Source: Oribacterium sp. UBA3737
GTDB lineage: Bacteria; Bacillota_A; Clostridia; Lachnospirales; Lachnospiraceae
DNA length: 7,764 nucleotides
Direction of reading: 5' to 3'
Assembly (NCBI GenBank): GCA_002371295.1
Contig: DFGZ01000241.1
Span: 1-7,764 of the forward strand
In this document: one piece after another, positions 1 through 5,774 of the stretch
How the letters are laid out: every line of letters begins with the position of its first letter
Position numbering within the stretch: position 1 is the stretch's first letter
Notes under the pieces: model-generated
The model's input: only the letters and a program-made list of their open reading frames with translations
Databases searched by the model: none
What the model was told of the DNA's origin: nothing
Program-made: the position numbers and the translations under genes

Positions 1-66
1 GATCTTTGATTTTCAAGGTTCTTTATTCTGTCGTGAAGGAGTTTTTGTTTCGCCCTCTCGCGACGC
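1..66 (-). other. Transcript leader, probably of an rRNA (or rRNA/tRNA) operon leaving the window
   Basis: Read on the minus strand this stretch follows a near-consensus promoter and contains AGAACCTTGAAAATC. That sequence resembles the GAACCTTGAAAA/boxA-like elements found upstream of 16S and 23S genes in Clostridia. A GC-rich segment around 51-64 can pair imperfectly with 30-36 (GTCGCGA against TCACGAC, one mismatch), which is also typical of rRNA leaders. No mature rRNA or tRNA sequence falls inside the window, so the identity of the transcript is inferred from promoter strength and leader style. A strong tRNA or protein operon remains possible. Confidence 0.5.
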
Positions 67-72
67 CTAGTC

Positions 73-101
73 AATATAGCAGAGGGTATATATCATGTCA
101 A
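73..101 (-). promoter_or_regulatory. Strong sigma-A promoter, rRNA-type, with A/T-rich upstream element
   Basis: On the minus strand TTGACA (96-101) and TATATT (73-78) are separated by exactly 17 bases, giving a -35 of 6/6 and a -10 of 5/6. The start point would be near 66, reading out of the window to the left. The DNA just upstream on that strand (about 102-150) is almost pure A/T with phased A and T runs, as in the UP elements of rRNA promoters. The hexamers and spacing are seen directly; the rRNA assignment is inferred. Confidence 0.75.
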
Positions 102-317
102 TCGATTTTTCAATTATTTCATTAATTAATTTTTTAACAATTAAAATCTATAAGAGCCACTATTTCTTTTAATAGCTTCTTTTGTAAAATCGCTTCTTCC
201 AAAAAGTCAATTTGTGTTTTTACCAAAAATCCTTGGTCCTTTTTTCTTAATACATTTCTTATAAAAAAGTTATATTTTGCCGATTCCTTATATACAATCG
301 TTAATCATTTATTCTTC
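102..317. other. A/T-rich intergenic region between the rRNA-type promoter and the small membrane-protein gene
   Basis: The proximal part (102-150) probably serves as UP element for the minus-strand promoter. The rest is very A/T-rich and should carry the plus-strand promoter of the small gene at 331. Candidate -10 sequences exist (TTATAA near 260, TATATT near 271), but none has a convincing -35 at 16-18 bases. No tRNA, riboswitch or repeat array was recognised. A short minus-strand open frame (134-226) is discussed under rejected items. Confidence 0.5.
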
Positions 318-325
318 GGGGGGTG
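318..325 (+). promoter_or_regulatory. Ribosome binding site of the small membrane-protein gene
   Basis: GGGGGGTG lies 5 bases before the ATG at 331. It is the only good Shine-Dalgarno sequence in the open frame, and it picks this start over the ATG at 277, which has none. Confidence 0.6.
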
Positions 326-330
326 TATAT

Positions 331-483
331 ATGGAAGACTTACTCATGAACTCATTTCTAGTCGTTACTATTATGTTTTTGCTCTCATATATTGCCAAAG
401 GTATTTCTTATGTTTTCGGGAATAATCTTCCTTTTTTCAGAAAGAAAAACACAGCCTCATCAAAACAGAATCATCTCATCTAA
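331..483 (+). CDS. Small single-pass membrane protein, 50 aa, unknown function
   Basis: I do not recognise this protein. The 50-residue product starts with a short acidic N-terminus (MEDLL), followed by one hydrophobic helix at about residues 7-27. A segment with Gly, Pro and Phe leads to a basic patch (FFRKK) and a polar, Ser/Asn/Gln-rich tail. The charge pattern suggests an N-out, C-in single-pass membrane protein, although it could be an uncleaved export signal. The ATG at 331 is chosen because a strong GGGGGGTG precedes it; an upstream in-frame ATG at 277 would add 18 residues without a ribosome site. It is the only plus-strand gene in the window. It stands alone between a divergent rRNA-type promoter and a bidirectional terminator 26 bases after its stop. 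The RBS, helix and terminator together make a real gene likely. Confidence 0.6.
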   Translation: MEDLLMNSFLVVTIMFLLSYIAKGISYVFGNNLPFFRKKNTASSKQNHLI

Positions 484-509
484 AGGATAAAGTGTAAATT
501 ATTATCTTC

Positions 510-559
510 ATTAAATCATAAAGTCATAGCCATGTCCGGCTATGACTTTATGATTTAAT
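510..559. terminator. Bidirectional terminator: 22-bp perfect inverted repeat with 6-base loop
   Basis: Positions 510-531 and 538-559 are exact reverse complements around the loop ATGTCC. The stem has a mixed core (GTCATAGCC/GGCTATGAC) flanked by A-rich and T-rich outer segments, so either strand gives a hairpin ending in a T-rich tract. It sits between two convergent genes: 26 bases after the small plus-strand gene and about 88 bases after the stop of the racemase-like gene. It most likely ends both transcripts. There is no separate T run beyond the stem, so the outer A-T pairs must serve as the U tract. Confidence 0.75.
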
Positions 560-647
560 AACTGTATTATGTAAAGCAACATATTTGGGAAGTGCGGACA
601 TGAAACCCTGTCATTCCATCATAATTTGTCTGCATACCCTATATTCT
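560..647. other. 3' spacer of the minus-strand catabolic operon
   Basis: This non-coding DNA lies between the racemase-like stop codon and the shared terminator. It would form the 3' untranslated end of the operon mRNA. No further structure was seen. Confidence 0.4.
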
Positions 648-1313
648 TTAAATACTTTTTAATTGTCCTTTCAGCTTACCCATCGCTTCCCGGGGACTGG
701 TGAACAGTTTTGCATGTTGAAGAGTTACAAGTTCTGCTGCACCTGCCATAGAAATCTGTGCCAGCACTATCTGATCATATAAAGGATCTAGCTCCTGTAT
801 CTTTTCAGCGACTATTCTGTCACTTTCCGCCATCTCACCTCTCTGAGCTGCATTGAATGCCTCTGTTACTGTGTACACATCCACTTCCTCTGGCATTTTA
901 TTCTTACGTCTGCACTCGAAGTAAGCATTTCTGGTTGTTTCTACAGTACCCTGAAATGTACAGATAATAGCAGTCTTGCCTTCGCATTTTGAAGCATTGT
1001 CAAGCATGGCTGCATCCGCAGGTACAACGGTTTTTTTATACAGCTTTGAAAAATATTGAGTGTATGGGGAGAATACCGTACAGGTTGTGATAACTCCATC
1101 CGCACCGTCTCTGAAGGCTTTTCCGATCATATCAGTAAAACGATTCATGGATTCCGGGGATATACCACCTTCCTGCTTTATTTTTTCCATCAGATAGCCA
1201 TCAAGATAGTTTACAACTTTAAAATCAGCTTCATTTTTCCGAATGTACTGCATCATCGGCTGGACTGCATTTACGGTGATGCTCACCAACGCCACGGTCT
1301 TTTTGTCTTCCAT
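648..1313 (-). CDS. Asp/Glu/hydantoin racemase-superfamily protein, single-cysteine variant
   Basis: This 221-residue cytosolic protein matches the usual length of the Asp/Glu/hydantoin racemase, arylmalonate decarboxylase and maleate isomerase superfamily. The N-terminal strand (KKTVALVSITVNAVQPMM), the first active-site segment GVITTCTVFSP with Cys78, and the middle strand GKTAIICTFQGTVETT fit that two-domain fold. The second active-site segment normally carries a partner Cys but here reads IVLAQISMAGAAE (about 182-194). A classical two-base, two-cysteine racemase is therefore unlikely; a one-cysteine isomerase, epimerase, lyase or decarboxylase is possible. It is the last gene of the cluster, 102 bases after the kinase. 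GGAGG (1318-1322) sits 4 bases before the ATG at 1313. Its place suggests a role in preparing or isomerising the pathway substrate or an intermediate, but the sequence does not show which. The superfamily call is fairly sure; the reaction is unknown. Confidence 0.8.
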   Translation of the reverse strand: MEDKKTVALVSITVNAVQPMMQYIRKNEADFKVVNYLDGYLMEKIKQEGGISPESMNRFTDMIGKAFRDGADGVITTCTVFSPYTQYFSKLYKKTVVPADAAMLDNASKCEGKTAIICTFQGTVETTRNAYFECRRKNKMPEEVDVYTVTEAFNAAQRGEMAESDRIVAEKIQELDPLYDQIVLAQISMAGAAELVTLQHAKLFTSPREAMGKLKGQLKSI

Positions 1314-1415
1314 ATAACCTCCGAAATCATTAAAATCAACATTCTTCCCGGTTCAAAAGAGCATTAAAAAATTATAGGGATATTCGTGATATCTGCTGAT
1401 TTTGAAAATACTTTT

Positions 1416-2723
1416 TCACTCACACACATTCCCCGAAATCATCTTTACAGCTCTTTCGAAAAAATCTGTCTGTCCGAAGCCTCCGGATTTAAGCACTATT
1501 CGAAGCTTTGAATTCTCCACCGGTATCATAACAGGGATACCCGGAGCCACAGACTTGCCTATATAGAAGGCCTGATAGTCCAGTGCCTTTGTCACTGCCC
1601 CTGAGGTTTCACCGCCTGCAGATATGATACCTGTATATCCTGAGCTGACAGCCTTTCTTGTGAGATCCGCCATGGTCTCTTCTATAGCTGCCGCCACCCT
1701 TTCAAGGCCCATTTCCTGAGTTCTTCTCATATCCTCAGGTTCCTGGGAGCTGTACACCAGCGTAGCATTGCCCATCTTTTTAACATTGTCGAATACACTG
1801 TCTGCATCGATTTCTCCAAACAAGAGTTTTTTCGGATCCAGAAAAATATTGGGGTTCTGCTTTTCTCTGTATTCCGCAATCTGTTCAAGGGTGATCTTCG
1901 AGCAGCTCCCGGCAAGAATCATTATTTTATCAGCAGCTCTCTCTGAGAACTCCATATCCTTATTCTCTGTTTCCTTTGATTCACAATGATTCTTTATATA
2001 ACGCCTTCCCAATGCGCCAAGCAGTCCGGAACCGCCTGTAAGAAAAGGCAGATTTCCAAATACTTCTGCAATTAGATCACCATGAGCATCCTCATAATAA
2101 TCAGGTACGATATAATACTTTTCCTTCTTTTCTTCCGGTGTAAGCCCCAGTCTTGAGCCTGTATCAATGCTTTCTTCCTGCCATTTCCGAAGATCATCTG
2201 CAGTCACTTTATACGCCCTGTATTCTGACTGCATCTCCATTAGCTTAGTGACATCAGATTCTGTCATGGGTGTCAGAGGATGATTACGCATATGGCTCTC
2301 CGAAAGAGGCTTTCCGTTCAGATAAAGCTTTCCATCCCTGACAGTTCTTCCGTTGACCGGAAGTGCCGGTACAAGAACAGAATAGGGGTATCCGTATTTT
2401 TTCAGCATTGCATCCGAAACCGGACCTATATTGCCTTCCTTCGTGGAATCAAAGGTTGCACAATATTTAAAATACAACTGCTCCGTTCCCATGGAATGAA
2501 GCCATGCGAATGCATCAAGCATCTCTTCCACAGCCTTGCGTTTATCTATGGTTCTTGTTTTTTCAGCTACGACTATAGCTTTTATATCATCCCTGAGTTT
2601 CGGGACAAATTTCGGAACTCCATTGAACAGAACTGTAGGTATACCTGCTTCCGAAAGCATTGAAGCTGCGTCCGAAGCTCCGGTGAAGTCATCTGCCACT
2701 ACTCCTAAAAATATTTCTTTCAT
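1416..2723 (-). CDS. otnK: 3-oxo-tetronate kinase, OtnK-like (DUF1537/four-carbon acid sugar kinase)
   Basis: This 435-residue protein closely resembles E. coli OtnK (YgbK) along its length. OtnK phosphorylates 3-oxo-tetronates at O4 with ATP in the threonate and erythronate pathways. The N-terminal substrate domain shows VVADDFTGASD (8-18), YFKYCATFDSTKEGNIGP (84-101), PALPVNGRTV (119-128) and MRNHPLTPMT (145-154). The C-terminal nucleotide-binding domain shows ILAGSCS (269-275), AGGETSGAV (369-377) and LKSGGFG (411-417). These signature segments are intact and the length is near the family norm, so the kinase should be active. It starts at an ATG with GGAG seven bases upstream and follows the aldolase gene after a 135-base spacer with a hairpin. 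The OtnC-like neighbour supports an OtnK rather than D-threonate kinase role, since the latter pairs with PdxA2. The exact stereochemistry of the substrate cannot be read from the sequence. Confidence 0.9.
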   Translation of the reverse strand: MKEIFLGVVADDFTGASDAASMLSEAGIPTVLFNGVPKFVPKLRDDIKAIVVAEKTRTIDKRKAVEEMLDAFAWLHSMGTEQLYFKYCATFDSTKEGNIGPVSDAMLKKYGYPYSVLVPALPVNGRTVRDGKLYLNGKPLSESHMRNHPLTPMTESDVTKLMEMQSEYRAYKVTADDLRKWQEESIDTGSRLGLTPEEKKEKYYIVPDYYEDAHGDLIAEVFGNLPFLTGGSGLLGALGRRYIKNHCESKETENKDMEFSERAADKIMILAGSCSKITLEQIAEYREKQNPNIFLDPKKLLFGEIDADSVFDNVKKMGNATLVYSSQEPEDMRRTQEMGLERVAAAIEETMADLTRKAVSSGYTGIISAGGETSGAVTKALDYQAFYIGKSVAPGIPVMIPVENSKLRIVLKSGGFGQTDFFERAVKMISGNVCE

Positions 2724-2815
2724 TCTGATCTCCGATCCGCCGCTAAAACCGGCTTTATAATCACCGCGGGAATGCCCAATGTCTCCACCGTAACATTACG
2801 CCTGAAATAATTAAT

Positions 2816-2853
2816 TCCGTTATGTCTATAAAGTCATTTACGGACATAACGGA
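2816..2853 (-). repeat. Intercistronic inverted repeat (11-bp arms, 16-base loop)
   Basis: TCCGTTATGTC (2816-2826) and GACATAACGGA (2843-2853) are perfect reverse complements. The element begins 5 bases after the aldolase stop codon and lies well before the kinase start. On the minus strand it is followed by ATTAATTATTTC, which is T-rich but not a proper U tract. It could be a leaky terminator or mRNA-processing/stability hairpin that sets kinase level relative to the upstream genes, or a DNA operator. No good separate promoter for the kinase was seen in the spacer (2724-2858). Confidence 0.55.
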
Positions 2854-2858
2854 CTGCT

Positions 2859-3491
2859 TCATCTTCTTTTCTTGTAATATCCGCCCTCAAGGAAATCCTT
2901 CACCACATCTCCGGGAACTTCCGTAAGGTTGATTCCGGAAGATCTGGCCACTATGTTCATGTGGCAGACATTATCCGTCACCTCAAGTGCCGATCTGCAT
3001 TCGCCGAGGTTCCTGTCATAGACCAGAACCCCGTGATGATCCATCAGTATGACATGGGTCTTATCAGCCACCTCGGAAACCGCCTCCGCAAGTTCCTTTG
3101 AACCTGCATGAAAATACGGAATATGCAGAAGCTCCTCATCATAGTACATTGACTCTATGAAAAGATTTGTCTTTATCCTGATATCGGTACATGCCGCAAA
3201 TGTTGTCCAAAAGGGGCTTGCATGAAGGACAGCATTGACATCCGGGCACTTTCTGTAAACCTCAAGATGCATGCCTGTCTCCTTGGACGGCTTCTTTCCG
3301 TCAAGAAGAACACCTTCGATATTTACGATACTTATATCATCTTCATGGAGGTCACCAAGTACGGTACCGCTCGCAGTGACATAGACCTTGTCGCCGTCCC
3401 TTACGCTGATGTTGCCGCTTGTACCCCAGGTAAGTCCCTTTGCCATGATCCATTTACCTGTTTCGATTATCTGCTGCTTACATGTATCCAT
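2859..3491 (-). CDS. Class II aldolase/adducin-family enzyme, OtnC-like decarboxylase with altered metal site
   Basis: This 210-residue protein has the length and fold signatures of class II (metal-dependent) sugar-phosphate aldolases such as FucA and OtnC. OtnC decarboxylates 3-oxo-tetronate 4-phosphate to dihydroxyacetone phosphate. The phosphate and substrate loops are present: WGTSGNISVR (22-31) and TASGTVLG (39-46). The acidic catalytic segment KPSKE has Glu71, and the late metal ligand is present in MDHHGV (His153). The usual HxH metal pair, however, reads VLHASPFWTT: His90 is kept and residue 92 is Ser, encoded by AGC, so this is not a one-base error. Metal binding or reaction may therefore differ. 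GGAGG (3498-3502) precedes the ATG by 6 bases. It is the second gene of the cluster, 39 bases after the dehydrogenase. Decarboxylation of the oxidised, phosphorylated acid is the best guess; an aldol cleavage is the alternative. Confidence 0.8.
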   Translation of the reverse strand: MDTCKQQIIETGKWIMAKGLTWGTSGNISVRDGDKVYVTASGTVLGDLHEDDISIVNIEGVLLDGKKPSKETGMHLEVYRKCPDVNAVLHASPFWTTFAACTDIRIKTNLFIESMYYDEELLHIPYFHAGSKELAEAVSEVADKTHVILMDHHGVLVYDRNLGECRSALEVTDNVCHMNIVARSSGINLTEVPGDVVKDFLEGGYYKKRR

Positions 3492-3530
3492 ACTTAGCCT
3501 CCGTAACGATTATTTGTTTAAAAAGGAGAT

Positions 3531-4604
3531 TTATGCCTTCTCGATGATCTCCGCAATGTGAGCCGCATATCCTGAGCAGGATGCACTTCCCTTCATATCC
3601 GGAGTCACAAAGCCTTCCTTCATGGACTTAAGGATGCTTTCCTCCATGAGCTTTGAAACAAGATTGAGCTTTTCATCATTGTATCTGTCTGCAAGCCACT
3701 CGAACATCATTGATGCTGAAAGCATAAGTCCTGTAGGGTTCGCAATATCACGGCCTGCGATGTCAGGTGCTGAACCGTGGGCTGCCTGAGCCATGCACTG
3801 GTGATCGTTTGTATTGATGCCGGGTCCAAGACCAAGAGAACCTGTGAGCTCACCTGCAAGATCAGAGATGATGTCTCCGAAAAGGTTGGTGCAGACGATT
3901 ACGTCAAAGTCCTGAGGATGTCTTACGATGTGAGCTGTCATGGCATCGATATGGAAATCATCGATCCTTACCTCAGGGAATTCCCTTGCACCAAGCTCCT
4001 TAATGGTGGACCTCCAGAGATCGCCTGCCCACTTTACAACATTGGCCTTATGAACGATGGTGAGATGCTTTTTACGCTTCATGGCTGTCTTAAATGCCTC
4101 TCTTGCTACTCTCTCGGTTCCCTGTCTTGTGATTACAGAGGTTGAGATGACCATATCCTCGTTTGGCATGAACTCGCCGTAGCCCTTGAACATATTTCTG
4201 TCAGGAAGGAAGCCCTCGGTATTCTCACGATATACTACGATGTCAACATTATCACCCACATGGCTTGTTGCGCCCGGATAGACCTTTGCCGGTCTCTTGT
4301 TGGCATAAAGATCAAAATAATGTCTCATCTCGCCAGAAGGGTTAAGCTTTGCGAACTGCTCAGGCGGATAAGCCGCAGAATCATGAGGAGCGAATACCCA
4401 GCCGTGAACCTCTTTAAGACCATCCTTTGTGACCTGAGGAACAGGATCACCATACTTTTCGATTCCTTCCCAGCCCATAGGGAATACAGGGAACTCCACT
4501 TCCACTCCTGCCTTCTTTACAGCAGCCTTCATGATGACCTCTGTAGCCTTCGCAATCTCAGGGCCGATTGCATCTCCGTAACATAAACCGATCTTGTAAA
4601 CCAT
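3531..4604 (-). CDS. NAD-type isocitrate/isopropylmalate/tartrate dehydrogenase-superfamily enzyme, first gene of the acid-sugar cluster
   Basis: This 357-residue protein belongs to the beta-hydroxyacid oxidative decarboxylase superfamily (isopropylmalate, isocitrate and tartrate/D-malate dehydrogenases). It has the N-terminal GDAIGPE loop (10-16) and the substrate arginines Arg94, Arg104 and Arg126 (in YRENTEG). Also present are the catalytic Lys186 (HKANVVK), Asp220, Asp244 and Asp248 (NLFGDIISD), and the HGSAPDIAG loop whose Asp281-Ile282 indicates NAD rather than NADP. The catalytic tyrosine seven residues after Arg126 is replaced by Leu133, so the post-oxidation step may differ. It probably oxidises a hydroxyl beta to a carboxylate in a C4 acid, giving the 3-oxo acid for OtnK and the OtnC-like enzyme. 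The ATG at 4604 is chosen because AAAGGAG precedes it. The open frame extends 24 residues further to a TTG at 4676, without a ribosome site. Superfamily is certain; the substrate is inferred. Confidence 0.85.
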   Translation of the reverse strand: MVYKIGLCYGDAIGPEIAKATEVIMKAAVKKAGVEVEFPVFPMGWEGIEKYGDPVPQVTKDGLKEVHGWVFAPHDSAAYPPEQFAKLNPSGEMRHYFDLYANKRPAKVYPGATSHVGDNVDIVVYRENTEGFLPDRNMFKGYGEFMPNEDMVISTSVITRQGTERVAREAFKTAMKRKKHLTIVHKANVVKWAGDLWRSTIKELGAREFPEVRIDDFHIDAMTAHIVRHPQDFDVIVCTNLFGDIISDLAGELTGSLGLGPGINTNDHQCMAQAAHGSAPDIAGRDIANPTGLMLSASMMFEWLADRYNDEKLNLVSKLMEESILKSMKEGFVTPDMKGSASCSGYAAHIAEIIEKA

Positions 4605-4742
4605 AATAATCTCCTTTCGATTCTCAATATGCGGCAACCTTCCTGCCTCATAAGTTTCAAAAGCTTTATTCATCAAAAATGCTTACTTGGCTTTTCAGCA
4701 CCCTCACTGAACTTTGCTTTTTTCTTCGTTTCTTATGGTTTA
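4605..4742 (-). other. 5' untranslated leader of the acid-sugar operon
   Basis: If the promoter at 4743-4771 is used, about 132 bases are transcribed before the dehydrogenase ATG. The only clear element is the ribosome site AAAGGAG at 4611-4617. No known riboswitch or strong attenuator hairpin was recognised. Confidence 0.4.
4611..4617 (-). promoter_or_regulatory. Ribosome binding site that fixes the dehydrogenase start
   Basis: AAAGGAG lies 6 bases before the ATG at 4604 on the minus strand. Its presence here, and the absence of any comparable site before the longer TTG (4676) or ATG (4673) starts, decides the start codon. Confidence 0.75.
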
Positions 4743-4771
4743 ATAATATCGGTCACAGGACTTCCTGTGAA
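4743..4771 (-). promoter_or_regulatory. Promoter of the acid-sugar operon
   Basis: On the minus strand TTCACA (4766-4771) and TATTAT (4743-4748) are spaced by exactly 17 bases; each hexamer matches the sigma-A consensus at 5 of 6 positions. The predicted start is near 4736. A perfect dyad overlaps the -35 and most of the spacer, so the promoter is probably regulated by a protein binding there. The hexamers and spacing are seen; activity is inferred. Confidence 0.6.
4753..4770. promoter_or_regulatory. Operator-like palindrome within the operon promoter
   Basis: TCACAGGA and TCCTGTGA form a perfect 8-bp dyad around a 2-base centre. It is centred about 25 bases upstream of the predicted start, overlapping the -35 and the spacer. 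No T tract follows it on either strand, so an operator is more likely than a terminator. The binding protein could be the adjacent LysR regulator or one encoded elsewhere. Confidence 0.5.
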
Positions 4772-4792
4772 ATGCTTAGTCTGTCATTGGAA

Positions 4793-4812
4793 TCATGTCA
4801 AAAATGACATGA
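4793..4812. promoter_or_regulatory. Second dyad at about -66, candidate LysR-type recognition site
   Basis: TCATGTCA, four A, TGACATGA: a perfect 8-bp inverted repeat, centred about 66 bases upstream of the predicted operon start and 5 bases after the LysR stop codon. LysR-type regulators commonly bind a dyad near -65. The exact T-N11-A spacing is not present, and no U tract follows, so a role as terminator of the LysR gene is weak but not excluded. Part of it can pair alternatively with 4778-4787. Confidence 0.4.
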
Positions 4813-4816
4813 CTTC

Positions 4817-5758
4817 TCACACTCTTATGGCTGAACAGCTTTTCATGATTCTGGAGTTTTCCAGAAACTTTTCCTTCATCAGCCCGATGAGGAATTTTTC
4901 AGGCTCCGTTAGATAATCCCTTTCTCTGTAGACAGCCGCGATATGCCAGTAAAGTCCTCTCTCAGTCAGTGAATAAATATACGGTCTTGAAACAGCACTG
5001 GACAGAAGAACTGTGGACTCGGGAACAACCGATATCCCCACACCGGCTGTTGACAATCTATATGCAGTTTCATTGCTGGTGGTCTCAAATACATGTCCCG
5101 GTGTCACGTCATGCTCCATAAATATAGCTTCAAGGGCAGTCCTTATGCCATGTCCCGGACGAAGAAGGGTGAAAGGCTTTCCCGTTAGAGCAGAGAATTC
5201 CACATATTCTCTTCCGTCTTCCATATTTCCATGTGGAAGCTCCATGTTTGACACAAGAAGAAGCTGCTCTTTCATGACAGAATCAGAACCAAGCTCATAC
5301 TTTCCGGACAAAGGCATGGGAAGGACCCCCAGATCACAGGAGCCTTTACTAACGTATTCTTCCACTATACTGGATCTCTGCTCCTGGGTTCTTATGTCGA
5401 TTCCCGGATATCTTTCCATGAAAGCCGGCAGTATGTAGGGCAAAAAATAAGCAGCTCTCGCATGGGAGATGCCCAGTGTGATCACCCCTGCCTTATGAGC
5501 TGCAATATCCGATACATCCTTTTTCAGTTTTGAATCAAGACTCAGTATCATCCTTGCAGTCTCACAGTATTTTTCTCCCGCTGGAGTAAGGGACAGAGGA
5601 TTGGTGTTCCTGTTGAACAGCCTCGCACCAAGCTCCTCTTCTACCCTTGCAATATAGTGGCTGAGTGACGGCTGAGTTATATACAGTGCTTCAGCCGCCT
5701 TGGTCAGATTCCCAAGCTCGGCTATCTTTAAAACATATCTGAATTCTTTGTATTCCAT
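4817..5758 (-). CDS. LysR-type transcriptional regulator
   Basis: This 313-residue protein has the standard LysR architecture and length. The N-terminal winged helix-turn-helix is clear: LGNLTKAAEALYITQPSLSH (15-34) followed by EELGARLFNR (41-50). A linker helix leads to a periplasmic-binding-protein-like effector domain (about 92-300) with the typical GVITLGISHA opening and the TAGVGISVVPE segment (238-248). It should bind DNA as a tetramer and sense a small molecule, probably the acid handled by the downstream enzymes. The ATG at 5758 is chosen because AAGGGG precedes it. The longer start at 5794 would add 12 residues and overlap the transporter by 20 bases. The gene is transcribed in the same direction as its likely target operon, not divergently. 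Two dyads lie between its stop and that operon. The family call is certain; the ligand is unknown. Confidence 0.92.
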   Translation of the reverse strand: MEYKEFRYVLKIAELGNLTKAAEALYITQPSLSHYIARVEEELGARLFNRNTNPLSLTPAGEKYCETARMILSLDSKLKKDVSDIAAHKAGVITLGISHARAAYFLPYILPAFMERYPGIDIRTQEQRSSIVEEYVSKGSCDLGVLPMPLSGKYELGSDSVMKEQLLLVSNMELPHGNMEDGREYVEFSALTGKPFTLLRPGHGIRTALEAIFMEHDVTPGHVFETTSNETAYRLSTAGVGISVVPESTVLLSSAVSRPYIYSLTERGLYWHIAAVYRERDYLTEPEKFLIGLMKEKFLENSRIMKSCSAIRV

Positions 5759-5762
5759 ATTT

Positions 5763-5768
5763 CCCCTT
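5763..5768 (-). promoter_or_regulatory. Ribosome binding site that fixes the LysR start
   Basis: AAGGGG lies 4 bases before the ATG at 5758 on the minus strand. It favours this start over the in-frame ATG at 5794, which falls within the transporter gene. Confidence 0.6.
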
Positions 5769-5774
5769 GCTCTT

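Noticed and set aside
134..226. Minus-strand open frame of about 30 codons with a TTG start after AAGGA and a Leu/Glu/Lys-rich amphipathic product
   Set aside because: There is no ATG, the ribosome-site spacing is only about 3 bases, the composition matches the surrounding A/T-rich DNA, and it overlaps the likely UP element of the promoter at 73-101. The product gave no recognisable family.
1056..1367. Plus-strand open frame opposite the racemase-like gene
   Set aside because: It is a shadow of the strongly supported minus-strand gene, with no ribosome site and no family resemblance. The same holds for the other plus-strand frames opposite the kinase, aldolase, dehydrogenases and LysR genes.
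1314..1415. Possible promoter or terminator between the kinase and racemase-like genes
   Set aside because: Only a weak 5-bp dyad (GATAT/ATATC near 1379-1393) was seen and no convincing -35/-10 pair; the genes are most simply co-transcribed.
4605..4676. 24-residue N-terminal extension of the dehydrogenase
   Set aside because: The longer start has no ribosome site, whereas the ATG at 4604 has AAAGGAG at ideal spacing and begins directly at the family's first beta strand (VYKIGLCYGD).
4753..4812. The two dyads as an intrinsic terminator of the LysR gene
   Set aside because: Neither is followed by a T run on the minus strand, and the first lies inside a well-spaced promoter, so a regulatory role is the better explanation.
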